In this document: piece by piece, positions 24,560 to 34,266 of the stretch
Layout of the letters: each line of letters begins with the position of its first letter
How positions within the stretch are numbered: the first letter of the stretch is position 1
Assembly: GCF_003544875.1 (NCBI RefSeq)
Contig: NZ_CP032093.1
Coordinates: forward strand, 1,860,001-1,924,000
Direction: 5' to 3'
Origin: Vibrio alfacsensis
Lineage (GTDB): Bacteria > Pseudomonadota > Gammaproteobacteria > Enterobacterales > Vibrionaceae
Length of the DNA stretch: 64,000 bases
The notes under the pieces: model-generated
Database searches by the model: none
What the model was told of the DNA's origin: nothing
What the model saw: the letters and a program-made list of their open reading frames with translations, nothing else
Program-made: the position numbers and the translations under genes

Positions 24560-25951
24560 ATGAACAACATGGACACACAATTGCTCAGTTTTCAAACGTT
24601 GGATTACTCACGCGATCTCGCCGCTTCCATTTTTTCTCGTATTGAACATTTACCTTGGGCAATGCTGCTCCGTTCTGCTTCTGATACGCACATTGACAGC
24701 CGTTTCGACATATTGGTTGCAAAACCGATTGCGACCCTCGAAACGTTCGCAAATGAGACTCATATACACACGACAACTGAGCAATACACAACTCAAGATG
24801 ACCCATTTTCTCTACTTGATGAATTGCAACAAACGCTGTTGCCAAAGCTCAAGTTAGAGTTAGAGAATGAGTGGGATTTACCATTTGTCGGGGGGGCCTT
24901 AGGGTACTTCAGTTACGATTTAGGTCGCCGAGTAGAAACCATACCAGAACTCGCGAGCAAAGATTTGCAGACGCCAGACATGGCCGTTGGTCTGTATGAA
25001 TGGGCATTAATAGTTGACCACAGACTCAAACAAGCGTGTTTAGTGGGGCAAAATATTGAGCAAGCTTGGCGTTGGTTAAACGAACCGTCGGTCAACCAAC
25101 AATCATCCCTCAATGCTGAGGACTTCAAACTCACTGGAGATTGGCAATCTAACATGACGCAAGCGTCTTATGCGTCGCGTTTTGATCGCGTGCAAGACTA
25201 CCTGTTAAGTGGAGATTGCTATCAAATCAACTTAGCGCAGCGTTTCAATGCACCGTATCAAGGCAGTGAGTGGCAGGCATACACCAAACTCGAAGCGGCC
25301 AACCTTGCGCCTTTCTCCGCATTTATCCGCATGCCTCATTCGGCGATCATCAGTATCTCGCCAGAGCGTTTTTTGGAATTAAAAGACAACGTCATTGAAA
25401 CCAAGCCCATCAAAGGCACACGCCCACGAAGTTTGGACCGCGAACAAGATCAAGCCAATGCGCGCGATCTACAAACAGCGGAAAAAGATCAAGCCGAAAA
25501 CTTAATGATTGTCGATTTGCTGCGCAATGATATTGGCCGTGTCGCTTCTGCGGGCAGCGTTCATGTTCCGAAGCTGTTCGATATTGAAAGTTTCCCTGCT
25601 GTGCATCATCTAGTCAGCACCATTCGAGCGCAGTTGGATACGCAATATAATGCTGCCGATTTACTGCGAGCTTGCTTTCCTGGGGGGTCTATCACTGGCG
25701 CGCCGAAAGTCCGCGCGATGCAAATCATAGAAGAGCTAGAGCCACATCGTCGCAGCGCTTACTGCGGTAGCATTGGCTATATCTCCCGTCATGGTCGAAT
25801 GGATACCAGTATCACAATTCGCACACTCGTTGCAGAAGACAACCGCCTTTACGCATGGGCAGGTGGTGGCGTTGTGGCTGACAGTGATTGCGCGGCAGAG
25901 TATCAAGAAACGCTCGACAAGTTATCAAAGATCCTACCGGCGTTAAAATAG
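24560..25951 (+). CDS. pabB: Aminodeoxychorismate synthase component I
   Basis: 463 aa from ATG 24560 (a TTG at 24542 is also in frame). Full-length chorismate-binding enzyme: N-terminal anthranilate-synthase-I-like region, then NVIETKPIKGTRPRS, ENLMIVDLLRNDIGRV, CFPGGSITGAPKVRAMQIIEELEP and SIGYISRHGRMDTSITIRTL, which are the catalytic blocks. The PIKGT Lys is the PabB-type residue, as opposed to PIAGT of TrpE. With PabA it converts chorismate and glutamine to aminodeoxychorismate for folate. Strong terminator follows. Monocistronic. Confidence 0.94.
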   Translation: MNNMDTQLLSFQTLDYSRDLAASIFSRIEHLPWAMLLRSASDTHIDSRFDILVAKPIATLETFANETHIHTTTEQYTTQDDPFSLLDELQQTLLPKLKLELENEWDLPFVGGALGYFSYDLGRRVETIPELASKDLQTPDMAVGLYEWALIVDHRLKQACLVGQNIEQAWRWLNEPSVNQQSSLNAEDFKLTGDWQSNMTQASYASRFDRVQDYLLSGDCYQINLAQRFNAPYQGSEWQAYTKLEAANLAPFSAFIRMPHSAIISISPERFLELKDNVIETKPIKGTRPRSLDREQDQANARDLQTAEKDQAENLMIVDLLRNDIGRVASAGSVHVPKLFDIESFPAVHHLVSTIRAQLDTQYNAADLLRACFPGGSITGAPKVRAMQIIEELEPHRRSAYCGSIGYISRHGRMDTSITIRTLVAEDNRLYAWAGGGVVADSDCAAEYQETLDKLSKILPALK

Positions 25952-26316
25952 ATCGCCCATGTCATTCAAGCACGCTACTCATCAGAGGCAACCCTTTTTA
26001 GGTTTGCCTCTTTTTTATCGCATGTTTATGCGTGCCGTAGCTGCTCACAACGGAAACTGTGCATTTCAGTCAGCACTGGGTTGTTTCTGTGGATGCTTTC
26101 TGAGGTTGATGTTTTCTGATTTCGTTAACACTTGTTACTTTCGCTCAACGCTAGCCACATTCAAAGTAGCCATTCGCATCATTTCCATATAAGTTGAACC
26201 TGCACCTATCATATATAGATGGTGCCTTAATGATAAATCGCCCAGGAAATATACCTAAGCCGCCCCATCAAAACCTGAGATAAGTCCATAATAATAACAA
26301 ACGAAAGGAATCTATT
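25952..26316. other. Intergenic region pabB to Nudix gene
   Basis: Apart from the pabB terminator (25984-26016), I see no gene. A 77-codon plus-strand frame across it is Cys/Phe-rich without a ribosome site and overlaps the terminator, so it is not accepted. AAAGGA at 26304-26309 is the Nudix ribosome site. Confidence 0.6.
25984..26016 (+). terminator. Rho-independent terminator of pabB
   Basis: AGAGGCAACC, loop, GGTTTGCCTCT followed by TTTTT, 33 bases after the pabB stop. Confidence 0.9.
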
Positions 26317-26914
26317 TTGGTTATCAACAAAGCAACCTTACTACAGAACTTCCAACTGCATTTGCCGACCGGTTATCACGATGAATCTCTTAAGCGTCTG
26401 GCCAATTTAAATCCCGCTTCGTTGCGCGATGCGGCGGTGTTGATCGGTTTTGTAGAACGAGAAAGCGGATTGCAGGTCATATTTACCAAGCGAGCCACAC
26501 ATTTACGCCACCATCCTGGGCAAATTTCATTCCCAGGCGGGAAGTATGAGCTTAGCGATGAACGTCTGGTGAATACGGCCTTACGTGAAGCCGAAGAGGA
26601 AATTGGTATATCACCAGAACAAATCAATGTCTTTGGCCAACTCCGACCGCTACCAACGATTAGTCAATTTAATGTGACGCCTTTCTTAGCATTCATTTCT
26701 CCCGACTACACTGCAAGGATTGATCCGAACGAAGTCGCGGAAGTTTTGAAGTGCCAGCCACTCATATTTTGAATCCTGAAAAACTTTTAGCTCCAAATTT
26801 AGTTTAAAAACAGCGCTTCATAGAGTCTTTGCCATACCCTATGAGCGTCATTTTATCTGGGGAATGACGGCACAAATCATCGAGTCGATGCAAAAACACA
26901 TCATCAATAAATGA
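26317..26914 (+). pseudogene. nudL: Nudix hydrolase, NudL/CoA-pyrophosphatase type, frame broken twice
   Basis: Start TTG 26317 with AAAGGA upstream. The Nudix box is intact: GGKYELSDERLVNTALREAEEEIG (G-x5-E-x7-REAxEExG), preceded by the CoA-pyrophosphatase motif LRHHPGQISFPG. The frame then fails twice. An extra T at 26744-26747 restores EVFEVPATHILNP, and one at 26803-26805 restores FKTALHRVFAIPYERHFIWG-type continuation to TGA 26912-26914, total 199 aa, close to NudL (192). Hydrolyses CoA or related nucleotide diphosphates. As read, the C-terminal third is lost. Confidence 0.85.
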
Positions 26915-27241
26915 CAAGGTTATCAATGGCGGGTTTACTTTTTGACCAATCATCATGTGCATCAATATTAATAAAAGTTATTTTAGAACATAGTTTCACA
27001 TTAGTCTAATTAACCGTTTTCAACGCAAACGCTTGCGGAGAATAAATTTTACACAACCCCTTCCGGATTAGTTTTTCTAATTTCTAGCATTAGCATTTAT
27101 CAGGTGTGGCACGTCATTTTCGTGATAAAAAGCAGGTTTTTGACATATCATTCGATAAGCTCGAGCAATATATGATTTAGATCCAATTTTGTAATGTAAA
27201 ATCCTGCAAAATTGCTCTCGACTTATTTCCTGTTCCCAAAA
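26915..27241 (+). other. Upstream region of sdaC
   Basis: About 330 bases, AT-rich, no open frame of interest. It should hold the sdaC promoter. I could not pick a convincing operator or riboswitch by eye. Confidence 0.5.
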
Positions 27242-28510
27242 ATGAGTAACTCAAAAATGACTACAACTACTTCTGCGGCTTCAACCGCACAATCGTCTAG
27301 TAAGTTTACTTACAAAGACTTCACTTGGTGTCTATCCCTATTCGGTACGGCAGTAGGTGCAGGTGTACTATTTCTTCCAATCAAAGCAGGTGCTGGTGGT
27401 TTTTGGCCTCTTGTCATCCTTGCTCTAATCGCGGCACCAATGACTTGGTTCGCACACAAATCTCTAGCACGTTTCGTACTATCGGCGAAAAACCCAGATG
27501 CAGACATCACTGACACAGTAGAAGAGCACTTCGGTAAGACTGGCGCAAACCTTATTACTTTTGCCTACTTCTTTGCTATCTACCCAATCGTACTTATTTA
27601 CGGTGTTGGTATTACAAACACAGTTGATTCTTTCCTAGTTAACCAAATGGGTATGGAATCGATTCCTCGTTGGTTGCTATCAGGTGCGCTGATCCTTGCT
27701 ATGACAGCAGGTGTTGTATTTGGTAAAGAACTGATGCTGAAAGCAACATCAGCAATGGTTTACCCACTCGTAGCGATCCTACTTGCACTGTCTGTTTACC
27801 TAATTCCTGATTGGAATACATCAATGATGGAAGTCGCTCCAAACTGGGGTGAAGTACCAACTATCGTTTGGCTAGCAATTCCAATCATCGTATTCTCATT
27901 CAACCACAGCCCTGTTATTTCTCAGTTCTCTAAAGAGCAACGCCGACAGTTTGGTGATGACGCAGTTAAGAAAACTGACGCTATCACTGGTGGCGCAGCA
28001 ATGATGCTGATGGGCTTTGTTATGTTCTTCGTATTCTCTGTTGTTCTTTCTCTATCTCCAGAGGCACTAGCAACAGCACAAGAGCAAAACATCTCTGTTC
28101 TTTCTTACCTTGCTAACGTTCACGAGTCTCCACTGATCTCTTACATGGGTCCACTAGTGGCATTCGCAGCGATTACTTCTAGCTACTTCGGTCACTTCCT
28201 AGGTGCACACGAGGGTCTAGTTGGTCTAATCAAGTCTCGCTCTCAAACGCCTGTAAGCAAAATCGAGAAAGGCTCACTAATCTTCATCGTAATTACGACT
28301 TGGATCGTTGCTATCGTTAACCCAAGCATCCTAGGCATGATTGAGACAATGGGCGCTCCAATGATTGCAGGTATCCTATTCTTGCTTCCTGTATTCGCAA
28401 TGCACAAAGTTCCTGCAATGGCGAAGTACAAAACTTCAGCACCTGTACAGCTTTTCACAGTTATCTGTGGTCTTGCAGCGATTACTTCTGTAATCTACGG
28501 CGCTCTTTAA
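27242..28510 (+). CDS. sdaC: HAAAP family serine/threonine transporter
   Basis: 422 aa from ATG 27242 (MSNSKMTTTTS), inner-membrane protein of about 11 helices. The first helix motif WCLSLFGTAVGAGVLFLPIKAG is the hallmark of the HAAAP (hydroxy/aromatic amino acid permease) family, and ITSSYFGHFLGAHEGL is typical of the SdaC branch. Imports serine with protons. Directly followed by sdaA, which deaminates the imported serine, although a terminator lies between them. Codon use is that of a highly expressed gene. Confidence 0.93.
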   Translation: MSNSKMTTTTSAASTAQSSSKFTYKDFTWCLSLFGTAVGAGVLFLPIKAGAGGFWPLVILALIAAPMTWFAHKSLARFVLSAKNPDADITDTVEEHFGKTGANLITFAYFFAIYPIVLIYGVGITNTVDSFLVNQMGMESIPRWLLSGALILAMTAGVVFGKELMLKATSAMVYPLVAILLALSVYLIPDWNTSMMEVAPNWGEVPTIVWLAIPIIVFSFNHSPVISQFSKEQRRQFGDDAVKKTDAITGGAAMMLMGFVMFFVFSVVLSLSPEALATAQEQNISVLSYLANVHESPLISYMGPLVAFAAITSSYFGHFLGAHEGLVGLIKSRSQTPVSKIEKGSLIFIVITTWIVAIVNPSILGMIETMGAPMIAGILFLLPVFAMHKVPAMAKYKTSAPVQLFTVICGLAAITSVIYGAL

Positions 28511-28558
28511 TCACCGCTCATTTTTAGCGTGATTAATTCAAGAATATAACGATAAAAC

Positions 28559-28586
28559 AAGCCTCCCAACTCCTTGGGAGGCTTTT
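28559..28586 (+). terminator. Terminator between sdaC and sdaA
   Basis: GCCTCCCAA, loop CTCC, TTGGGAGGC then TTTTG, 48 bases after sdaC. It lies 18 bases before the sdaA ATG and may limit read-through into sdaA. Confidence 0.88.
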
Positions 28587-28603
28587 GTTCTGAGGTAATC
28601 GAT

Positions 28604-29964
28604 ATGATTAGTGTTTTGATATCTATAAAATCGGCGTTGGTCCTTCAAGCTCACACACAGTAGGCCCGATGAAAGCGGGTAAAGAATTTATTGATGATCT
28701 TCGTTCAATGGGAAAATTGCGCGACATCACTAAAATCACCGTTGACGTTTATGGATCACTATCACTGACAGGGAAAGGTCACCACACCGATATCGCTATC
28801 ATCATGGGTCTTGCTGGCAACACCCCTGAAAAAGTAGACATCGACTCTATCCCGGGCTTTATCGCTCGCGTAGAAGAAACTGAGCGCCTTCCTGTTGGCA
28901 TGCACTGTCACACAGTATCGTTCCCTAAAGATGGCGGTATGAACTTCCATACCTCTAACTTGTCTCTGCACGAAAACGGCATGCAGATCCACGCTTGGAT
29001 CGATGACGAAGTCGCGTACTCGAAAACGTATTACTCTATCGGTGGTGGTTTCATCGTCGATGAAGAAAATTTCGGCAAAGAAGAAGAAAACCCAATCAAG
29101 GTTCCTTACACATTCACAACCGCTGAAGAGCTTGTGAACCAATGTAAAGAACACGGCCTTTCTATCAGTGCTTTGGTAATGAAAAACCAAGCAGCACTGC
29201 ATTCAGATGAAGAGTCTCGTACTTACTTTGCAAACATCTGGAAAACCATGCGTGAGGGTATGGAACGCGGTATGAATACAGAAGGTATTCTACCTGGGCC
29301 ACTACGCGTGCCTCGCCGCGCAGCAGCACTTCGTCAACAACTACTGACTTCTGAAAAGACGTCAAATGATCCAATGGCAGTGGTTGACTGGGTGAACATG
29401 TTTGCGTTCGCAGTAAACGAAGAAAACGCTGCGGGTGGCCGTGTTGTAACTGCGCCTACGAATGGCGCATGTGGCATCATCCCTGCGGTACTGGCTTACT
29501 ACGATAAGTTCATCCAAACCGTGACAGAGAAAGATTACATCCGTTACTTCGCAGCATCTGGGGCGATCGGTGGTCTTTACAAGCGTAACGCGTCTATCTC
29601 TGGTGCTGAAGTAGGCTGTCAGGGTGAAGTTGGCGTAGCGTGTTCTATGGCAGCGGCTGGCCTTGCAGAGCTTATGGGTGGTAGCCCTGAGCAAGTATGT
29701 ATGGCAGCTGAAATCGGTATGGAACACAACCTAGGTCTAACGTGTGACCCAGTTGCAGGTCAGGTACAGGTTCCATGTATCGAGCGTAACGGTATCGCGG
29801 CAGTGAAAGCGATCAACTCAACTCGCATGGCACTGCGCCGTTCGTCTGCACCTACAGTTTCTTTAGATAAGGTTATTGAAACCATGCTAGAAACAGGTAA
29901 AGACATGAACGCAAAATACCGTGAAACGTCTCAAGGCGGTCTAGCAATTAAAGTGATTTGCTAA
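28604..29964 (+). pseudogene. sdaA: L-serine ammonia-lyase, frame broken by one missing base near the start
   Basis: ATG 28604 (MISV) leads into the wrong frame at the T run 28614-28617. One extra T gives FDIYKIGVGPSSSHTVGPMK and a 453-aa protein, the E. coli SdaA length. As read, the only intact frame starts at 28669 and lacks the SSSHTVGP substrate motif. The [4Fe-4S] cysteines are in AEVGCQGEVGVACSMA and LGLTCDPVAG. Converts serine to pyruvate and ammonia in the cytoplasm. Partner of sdaC. Followed by a strong terminator. Confidence 0.92.
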
Positions 29965-30000
29965 TACCGTTATTTGCTAAGTCTTGCGAACTAACAACAA

Positions 30001-30026
30001 GCCCGAGCCATTGGTTCGGGTTTTTT
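30001..30026 (+). terminator. Rho-independent terminator of sdaA
   Basis: CCCGAGCC, loop ATT, GGTTCGGG then TTTTTT, 37 bases after the sdaA stop. Confidence 0.92.
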
Positions 30027-30118
30027 CTTTCTGCTCTCTTCTCTCTGTGGCTGTTCTATTTTGAAAGCCCCCTTAGATTGAAAAGCTGTCCATCATTAAA
30101 AAGTCCCTCACCTTATCA

Positions 30119-30149
30119 TTGATACAAACACTGCACCCTACTGTATAAT
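30119..30149 (+). promoter_or_regulatory. Putative sigma70 promoter of the GNAT gene
   Basis: TTGATA and a perfect TATAAT (30144-30149) separated by 19 bases, 36 bases before the GNAT start. Spacing is long for sigma70. Confidence 0.45.
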
Positions 30150-30184
30150 GCGGCTATCATCACCGCTTAGCTGACGCATGCACT

Positions 30185-30652
30185 ATGATTGCGATTAAAC
30201 CGACTCAATTAAAAGACTTCTCTAGCCTACTGCAACTTGAAGTAGACAAAGATCAAGCCGCATTTTTTCTGCCATTCGATTTGGCGTATCAAAAGCGCAG
30301 TAAGTCGCAAATCTTCTATACCATCTTCTATGATTACCTCGTTGTGGGTTACCTCATCATCGACAAAGCGTTTGCACAGTATGTGCCTTTCGCTAAACGC
30401 CATGAATTAGGGCTAAGCTATATCGTTATCGACAGACGCTTCCAACGACAAGGGATAGGCAAAGCGACACTGGAAAAACTCATGGTTTATGGGTATGCAA
30501 TAGATACTCTGAGTAATTCTATTTGTGCAACCATCCCACAAAAAAATACCGTTGCCATGACGCTTTTTGAATCAGCAGGGTTTGAAAATACGCAAAAGTC
30601 ATTTTATGACGAAAGTGGGAAAGCGATGATTGTTCGCCATGCGTTAAGCTGA
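30185..30652 (+). CDS. GNAT family N-acetyltransferase
   Basis: 155 aa, single-domain GNAT. The acetyl-CoA motif is LSYIVIDRRFQRQGIGKATLEKL (V-x-R-x-x-Q-R-Q-G-I-G), and PQKNTVAMTLFESAGFENT is motif B. Substrate is unknown. It stands alone between the sdaA terminator and a bidirectional terminator shared with queD. Confidence 0.88.
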   Translation: MIAIKPTQLKDFSSLLQLEVDKDQAAFFLPFDLAYQKRSKSQIFYTIFYDYLVVGYLIIDKAFAQYVPFAKRHELGLSYIVIDRRFQRQGIGKATLEKLMVYGYAIDTLSNSICATIPQKNTVAMTLFESAGFENTQKSFYDESGKAMIVRHALS

Positions 30653-30690
30653 TCTTCTGAATGGATTTAGTTCAGGCTTGATTTAGTGAC

Positions 30691-30724
30691 AAAAGGCAAG
30701 CTATCGTTCAGCTTGCCTTTCTTA
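30691..30724. terminator. Bidirectional terminator between GNAT gene and queD
   Basis: AAAGGCAAGCT, loop ATCGTTC, AGCTTGCCTTT then CTTATTT. A-rich on one side and T-rich on the other, between two convergent genes. Confidence 0.88.
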
Positions 30725-30774
30725 TTTATCTTTATTTCTTATTGTTCTTATTTCCAGTTGTCTTTATTGCGAAT

Positions 30775-31137
30775 TTATTCGCCCTTGTAAATGCAGCCTG
30801 CTGTACAAGTTTCTTTAATTTCTACTTTGCTTAATAGTGTCAGCTTTGGTTTAAGTTGTTGCCAAATCCATTTTGCTAAAACCTCACTTGTTGGGTTTTC
30901 TAACCCCTCAATATCATTAAGGTAGTAATGGTCCAAACGATCATAGATTGGTTTAAATGCCGCTTTAATTTCAGCAAAATCCACAACCCAACCTGTGTGT
31001 GGGTTAACGTCACCTTCTACATAAAGACGAACAAGAAAAGAGTGTCCGTGCAAACGACCACATTTGTGGCCCTCTGGCACGTGTGGCAAGTGGTGCGCAG
31101 CTTCGAACATAAACTCTTTGTATAATTCAGTTTTCAT
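30775..31137 (-). CDS. queD: 6-carboxy-5,6,7,8-tetrahydropterin synthase
   Basis: 120 aa from ATG 31137 ([16 protein letters not shown]); the longer frame to 31248 has no support. Zinc histidines are seen in [13 protein letters not shown] and RLHGHSF, catalytic Cys in GHKCGR, and [25 protein letters not shown] is the family's central block. [16 protein letters not shown] and [13 protein letters not shown] complete it. Makes the queuosine precursor from dihydroneopterin triphosphate in the cytoplasm. Convergent with the GNAT gene. Confidence 0.93.
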   Translation of the reverse strand: MKTELYKEFMFEAAHHLPHVPEGHKCGRLHGHSFLVRLYVEGDVNPHTGWVVDFAEIKAAFKPIYDRLDHYYLNDIEGLENPTSEVLAKWIWQQLKPKLTLLSKVEIKETCTAGCIYKGE

Positions 31138-31504
31138 CTTAAATCTCAGGCTAAAAAAGAGACGCCATACTAAGGAATTCAATCCTTGATGACAACCTTT
31201 ATGCCAATCCACTTTAACGCAATCGACAGCAGCCTTTCCCTCACCCACGAAAACTCACCATTTGAGCGTTTAGTTACCCCATTTTCCTGCGAAAAAGAGC
31301 AAAGAGAGAACAAATAGAAAATTTCTGTCGTTCAAAGTGAATATAAAGGTTGAAGCTATCGAATTGACAGGTAATATGTTGCGATGAATCTGTAGAATTC
31401 TTTCCAACGCAACACTCGACTGTTTTTTGCACAAACGAGTTAAAAGACAGACACTTTGATTTGTGTTGCGTTGTTTTTATGCCTTAACGGAGAATATTTA
31501 AAAC
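31138..31504 (+). other. Divergent intergenic region queD/asnS
   Basis: About 370 bases between divergent genes. It must hold both promoters and the asnS leader. I looked for a preQ1 riboswitch before queD and saw none. GGAG at 31489-31492 lies 13 bases before the asnS ATG. Confidence 0.5.
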
Positions 31505-32905
31505 ATGACTTACGCGCCTGTATCAGACGTTTTGAAAGGTCAACTCGCGGTAGACAGTGAAGTAACTGTACGCGGTTGGATCCGTTCACGTCGTGATTCC
31601 AAAGCTGGAATCTCTTTCCTTGCCATTTACGACGGCTCTTGTTTCGACCCGATTCAGGCCGTGGTCCCTAATAATCTTAATAATTACAACGACGAAGTAC
31701 TAAAGCTAACCACTGGCTGCTCTGTTGAAGTAACGGGTAAGATTGTTGACTCTCCTGCGGCAGGTCAAGCATTCGAACTAGCGGCAACTGACGTTAAAGT
31801 TGTTGGTTGGGTAGAAGACGCTGACACTTACCCAATGGCAAAAACTCGTCACTCTATCGAGTACCTACGTGAAGTAGCGCACCTACGTCCGCGCACAAAC
31901 GTAATCGGTGCAGTAGCACGTGTACGTAACTGTCTAGCTCAAGCGATCCACCGCTTCTACCACGAGCAAGGTTACTTCTGGGTATCTGCGCCACTGATCA
32001 CTGCTTCAGATGCTGAAGGTGCTGGTGAAATGTTCCGCGTATCTACGCTAGACATGGAAAACCTTCCTCGCACTGACGCTGGCAAAGTGGACTACAACGA
32101 AGACTTCTTCGGTAAAGAAACATTCCTAACGGTATCTGGCCAGCTAAACGCAGAAGCTTACGCTTGTGCACTAAGCAAAGTTTACACGTTCGGTCCTACT
32201 TTCCGTGCTGAGAACTCAAACACAAGCCGCCACCTAGCAGAATTCTGGATGGTTGAGCCTGAGGTTGCGTTCGCGGAACTAGACGACGTTGCAAAACTGG
32301 CAGAAGACATGCTGAAGTTCGTTTTCAAAGCCGTTCTTGCAGAGTGTCGTGATGACCTTGAGTTCTTTGCTCAACGTATCGATAAAGAAGCGATCACTCG
32401 TCTAGAGCAGTTTGTTTCATCTGACTTCGCGCAAGTTGACTACACTGACGCTATCCAGATTCTTCTAGATTCAGGTCGTGAGTTCGAATTCCCAGTTGAA
32501 TGGGGTATCGATATGTCTTCTGAACACGAGCGTTTCCTAGCAGAAGAGCACTTCAAAGCACCTGTAATCGTTAAGAACTACCCGAAAGACATCAAAGCAT
32601 TCTACATGCGTGCTAACGATGATGGTAAGACAGTTGCTGCGATGGACGTACTCGCACCAGGCATCGGCGAAATCATCGGTGGTTCTCAGCGTGAAGAGCG
32701 TCTAGACATCCTAGATGCACGTATGCGTGAAGTGGGTATCGATCCAGAACACATGAACTGGTACCGCGACCTACGTAAATACGGCACCGTGCCACACGCA
32801 GGCTTCGGTCTAGGCTTCGAGCGTCTAGTCTCTTACGTAACGGGTATGGGCAACGTTCGTGACGTGATCCCATTCCCACGTACTCCTCGCTCTGCGAACT
32901 TCTAA
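31505..32905 (+). CDS. asnS: Asparaginyl-tRNA synthetase
   Basis: 466 aa, the E. coli length. N-terminal OB-fold ([20 protein letters not shown]), then class II catalytic core: motif 2 [21 protein letters not shown] and motif 3 [20 protein letters not shown]. Charges tRNA-Asn in the cytoplasm; essential. Codon usage is strongly biased, as expected for high expression. Monocistronic, with a strong terminator. Confidence 0.97.
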   Translation: MTYAPVSDVLKGQLAVDSEVTVRGWIRSRRDSKAGISFLAIYDGSCFDPIQAVVPNNLNNYNDEVLKLTTGCSVEVTGKIVDSPAAGQAFELAATDVKVVGWVEDADTYPMAKTRHSIEYLREVAHLRPRTNVIGAVARVRNCLAQAIHRFYHEQGYFWVSAPLITASDAEGAGEMFRVSTLDMENLPRTDAGKVDYNEDFFGKETFLTVSGQLNAEAYACALSKVYTFGPTFRAENSNTSRHLAEFWMVEPEVAFAELDDVAKLAEDMLKFVFKAVLAECRDDLEFFAQRIDKEAITRLEQFVSSDFAQVDYTDAIQILLDSGREFEFPVEWGIDMSSEHERFLAEEHFKAPVIVKNYPKDIKAFYMRANDDGKTVAAMDVLAPGIGEIIGGSQREERLDILDARMREVGIDPEHMNWYRDLRKYGTVPHAGFGLGFERLVSYVTGMGNVRDVIPFPRTPRSANF

Positions 32906-32929
32906 TCATCGCTGTACGAGTCAAATTGT

Positions 32930-32959
32930 AAAGACCTCCCTCATGGAGGTCTTTTTTTA
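32930..32959 (+). terminator. Rho-independent terminator of asnS
   Basis: AAAGACCTCC, loop CTCAT, GGAGGTCTTT then TTTT, 25 bases after the stop. Confidence 0.92.
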
Positions 32960-33084
32960 TCCGTCACTTATATTGGTCATTTTTGAAACGTGATTTCTCA
33001 TTCTTCTCGGTAGCAATTTTATCTCCAAAGTGTGAGATTATGTTCCATACTTTCAATGATATGAAAGAACACCGAGGATAAATA

Positions 33085-33315
33085 ATGAAACTGTTTACGA
33101 TGGATGACCTCTCCTATCGAGGCGTACACAAAGGGGTTCACAGTTGGGATCACCCAGATAGCTCAATCCCATATTATTGGCATCCAGATTGGCTACATAT
33201 CGCAGAAGATGCGCTAGGGGTTCACCCAAAAGCAAAATTGGATGTGCCTGAGGGTGAAGTCGCAACAGAAGAGCACGCTAAGGCCGCAATCATCAAACAT
33301 CTCAATGGAAACTAA
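33085..33315 (+). CDS. Small conserved Vibrio protein, paralogue A
   Basis: 76 aa with GAGGAT 8 bases before ATG. Very aromatic (GVHSWDHPDS, PYYWHPDWLHIAED). Shares with the next gene the pattern GVHSW-PYYWHPDWLH-AED-G-HPK-KL-V-EV-TE-HA-A-KH over its whole length, so the two are tandem duplicates. No signal peptide, cytoplasmic. No named family is recognised and the function is unknown. Confidence 0.8.
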   Translation: MKLFTMDDLSYRGVHKGVHSWDHPDSSIPYYWHPDWLHIAEDALGVHPKAKLDVPEGEVATEEHAKAAIIKHLNGN

Positions 33316-33513
33316 CAAACAACATTTCCATACCTATCACAAGGTTAAAGTCTAACAAGATCAGACGATTGGTATGAATGAGAACTGTGCAACGTATTCG
33401 GTTATTCATCACCAGAATAAGTAGATAGTCGTCACGTTAATTCTTTGTGTGTCTGTTACATTTATGAAGTAAAGGTGATGCACCTCAACCCATGAAGATG
33501 AGAGATGATAATA

Positions 33514-33813
33514 ATGACAAAGTACAATGAAAATGACATTCAATATAAAGGCGAATCTAACGGCGTTCATTCATGGAGCACGCCATCTGGCCAACCTTAC
33601 TACTGGCACCCTGATTGGTTGCACGTTGCTGAAGATGTCACCGGCTCACACCCAAAACAAAAACTCGAAGTGACGGGTTCTGAAGTCCCTACCGAGAAAC
33701 ACGCTTTAAAAGCGGTTCTAAAACACATGAATGAGTGGGCAAGTGGCAAGCTATCTTCAAACCCTGATATTGAGACCAATGCCATTGAATCAGAAATGAA
33801 TCTGAAGAAATAA
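33514..33813 (+). CDS. Small conserved Vibrio protein, paralogue B
   Basis: 99 aa from ATG 33514 (MTKYNENDIQYKGESNG), chosen because GAGAG then lies at normal spacing; ATG 33505 would place it too close. Same core as the gene at 33085 (YYWHPDWLHVAEDVTGSHPK) plus a 23-residue hydrophilic C-terminal tail. About 200 bases separate the two, so each probably has its own promoter. Function unknown. Confidence 0.8.
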   Translation: MTKYNENDIQYKGESNGVHSWSTPSGQPYYWHPDWLHVAEDVTGSHPKQKLEVTGSEVPTEKHALKAVLKHMNEWASGKLSSNPDIETNAIESEMNLKK

Positions 33814-33828
33814 CAACGAACTTCTTCT

Positions 33829-33852
33829 GCGCGCCCGATGTTGGGCGCGTGT
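33829..33852 (+). terminator. GC-rich hairpin after the small-protein pair
   Basis: GCGCGCCC, loop GATGTT, GGGCGCGT. It lies 16 bases after the stop of paralogue B. The T tract after it is poor (GTGTTTTCC), so it may be a weak terminator. Confidence 0.55.
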
Positions 33853-33971
33853 GTTTTCCATGTATGTGTTCAGTTGTTCTCTACGCTCTCCTACTACCCT
33901 CCACGCTTTCCACTCGAAACTCACTTTAAAGCCCTTATTCAATATTAAAGCAGCATGCACGAACGCAGTCG

Positions 33972-34061
33972 CGAGCACTTGATGTATGAGCGAGAACCTA
34001 ACGTATTAACGAACAGTTAATGTATGAGCGAACAGTTAATGTATTGACGAACAGTGAGATG
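33972..34061 (+). repeat. 19-bp tandem repeat, 4.7 copies
   Basis: Unit CGAACAGTTAATGTATGAG repeats with exact 19-base period at 33972, 33991, 34010, 34029 and partly 34048. The middle copies are closest to the consensus. Non-coding, about 200 bases upstream of aspC. Confidence 0.85.
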
Positions 34062-34266
34062 TCGTGGTTAATTTCCAATCAACTTAAAAATTAAGTTTGG
34101 ATTTTCAGACGCTAACTCATGAGAATGCATAGTAAAAAGGCCTGCTTTGTTATCAATCTGTTTCAAATCGAGACTTTTTAAGTTTTCTTTTCTGTAACTG
34201 TTGTATCCAATATTGCTGGAAGGTATAAATGACCTCAGACCCTTTCAATTCACATGGATGAAGATT

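Noticed and set aside
25959..26192. 77-codon frame after pabB
   Set aside because: It overlaps the pabB terminator, has no ribosome site and is Cys/Phe-rich noise.
28669..29964. sdaA as an intact gene starting at 28669
   Set aside because: This start lacks the SSSHTVGP motif and 22 conserved residues that are present upstream in another frame.
31138..31260. preQ1 riboswitch before queD
   Set aside because: No recognisable preQ1-I or preQ1-II core in the leader.
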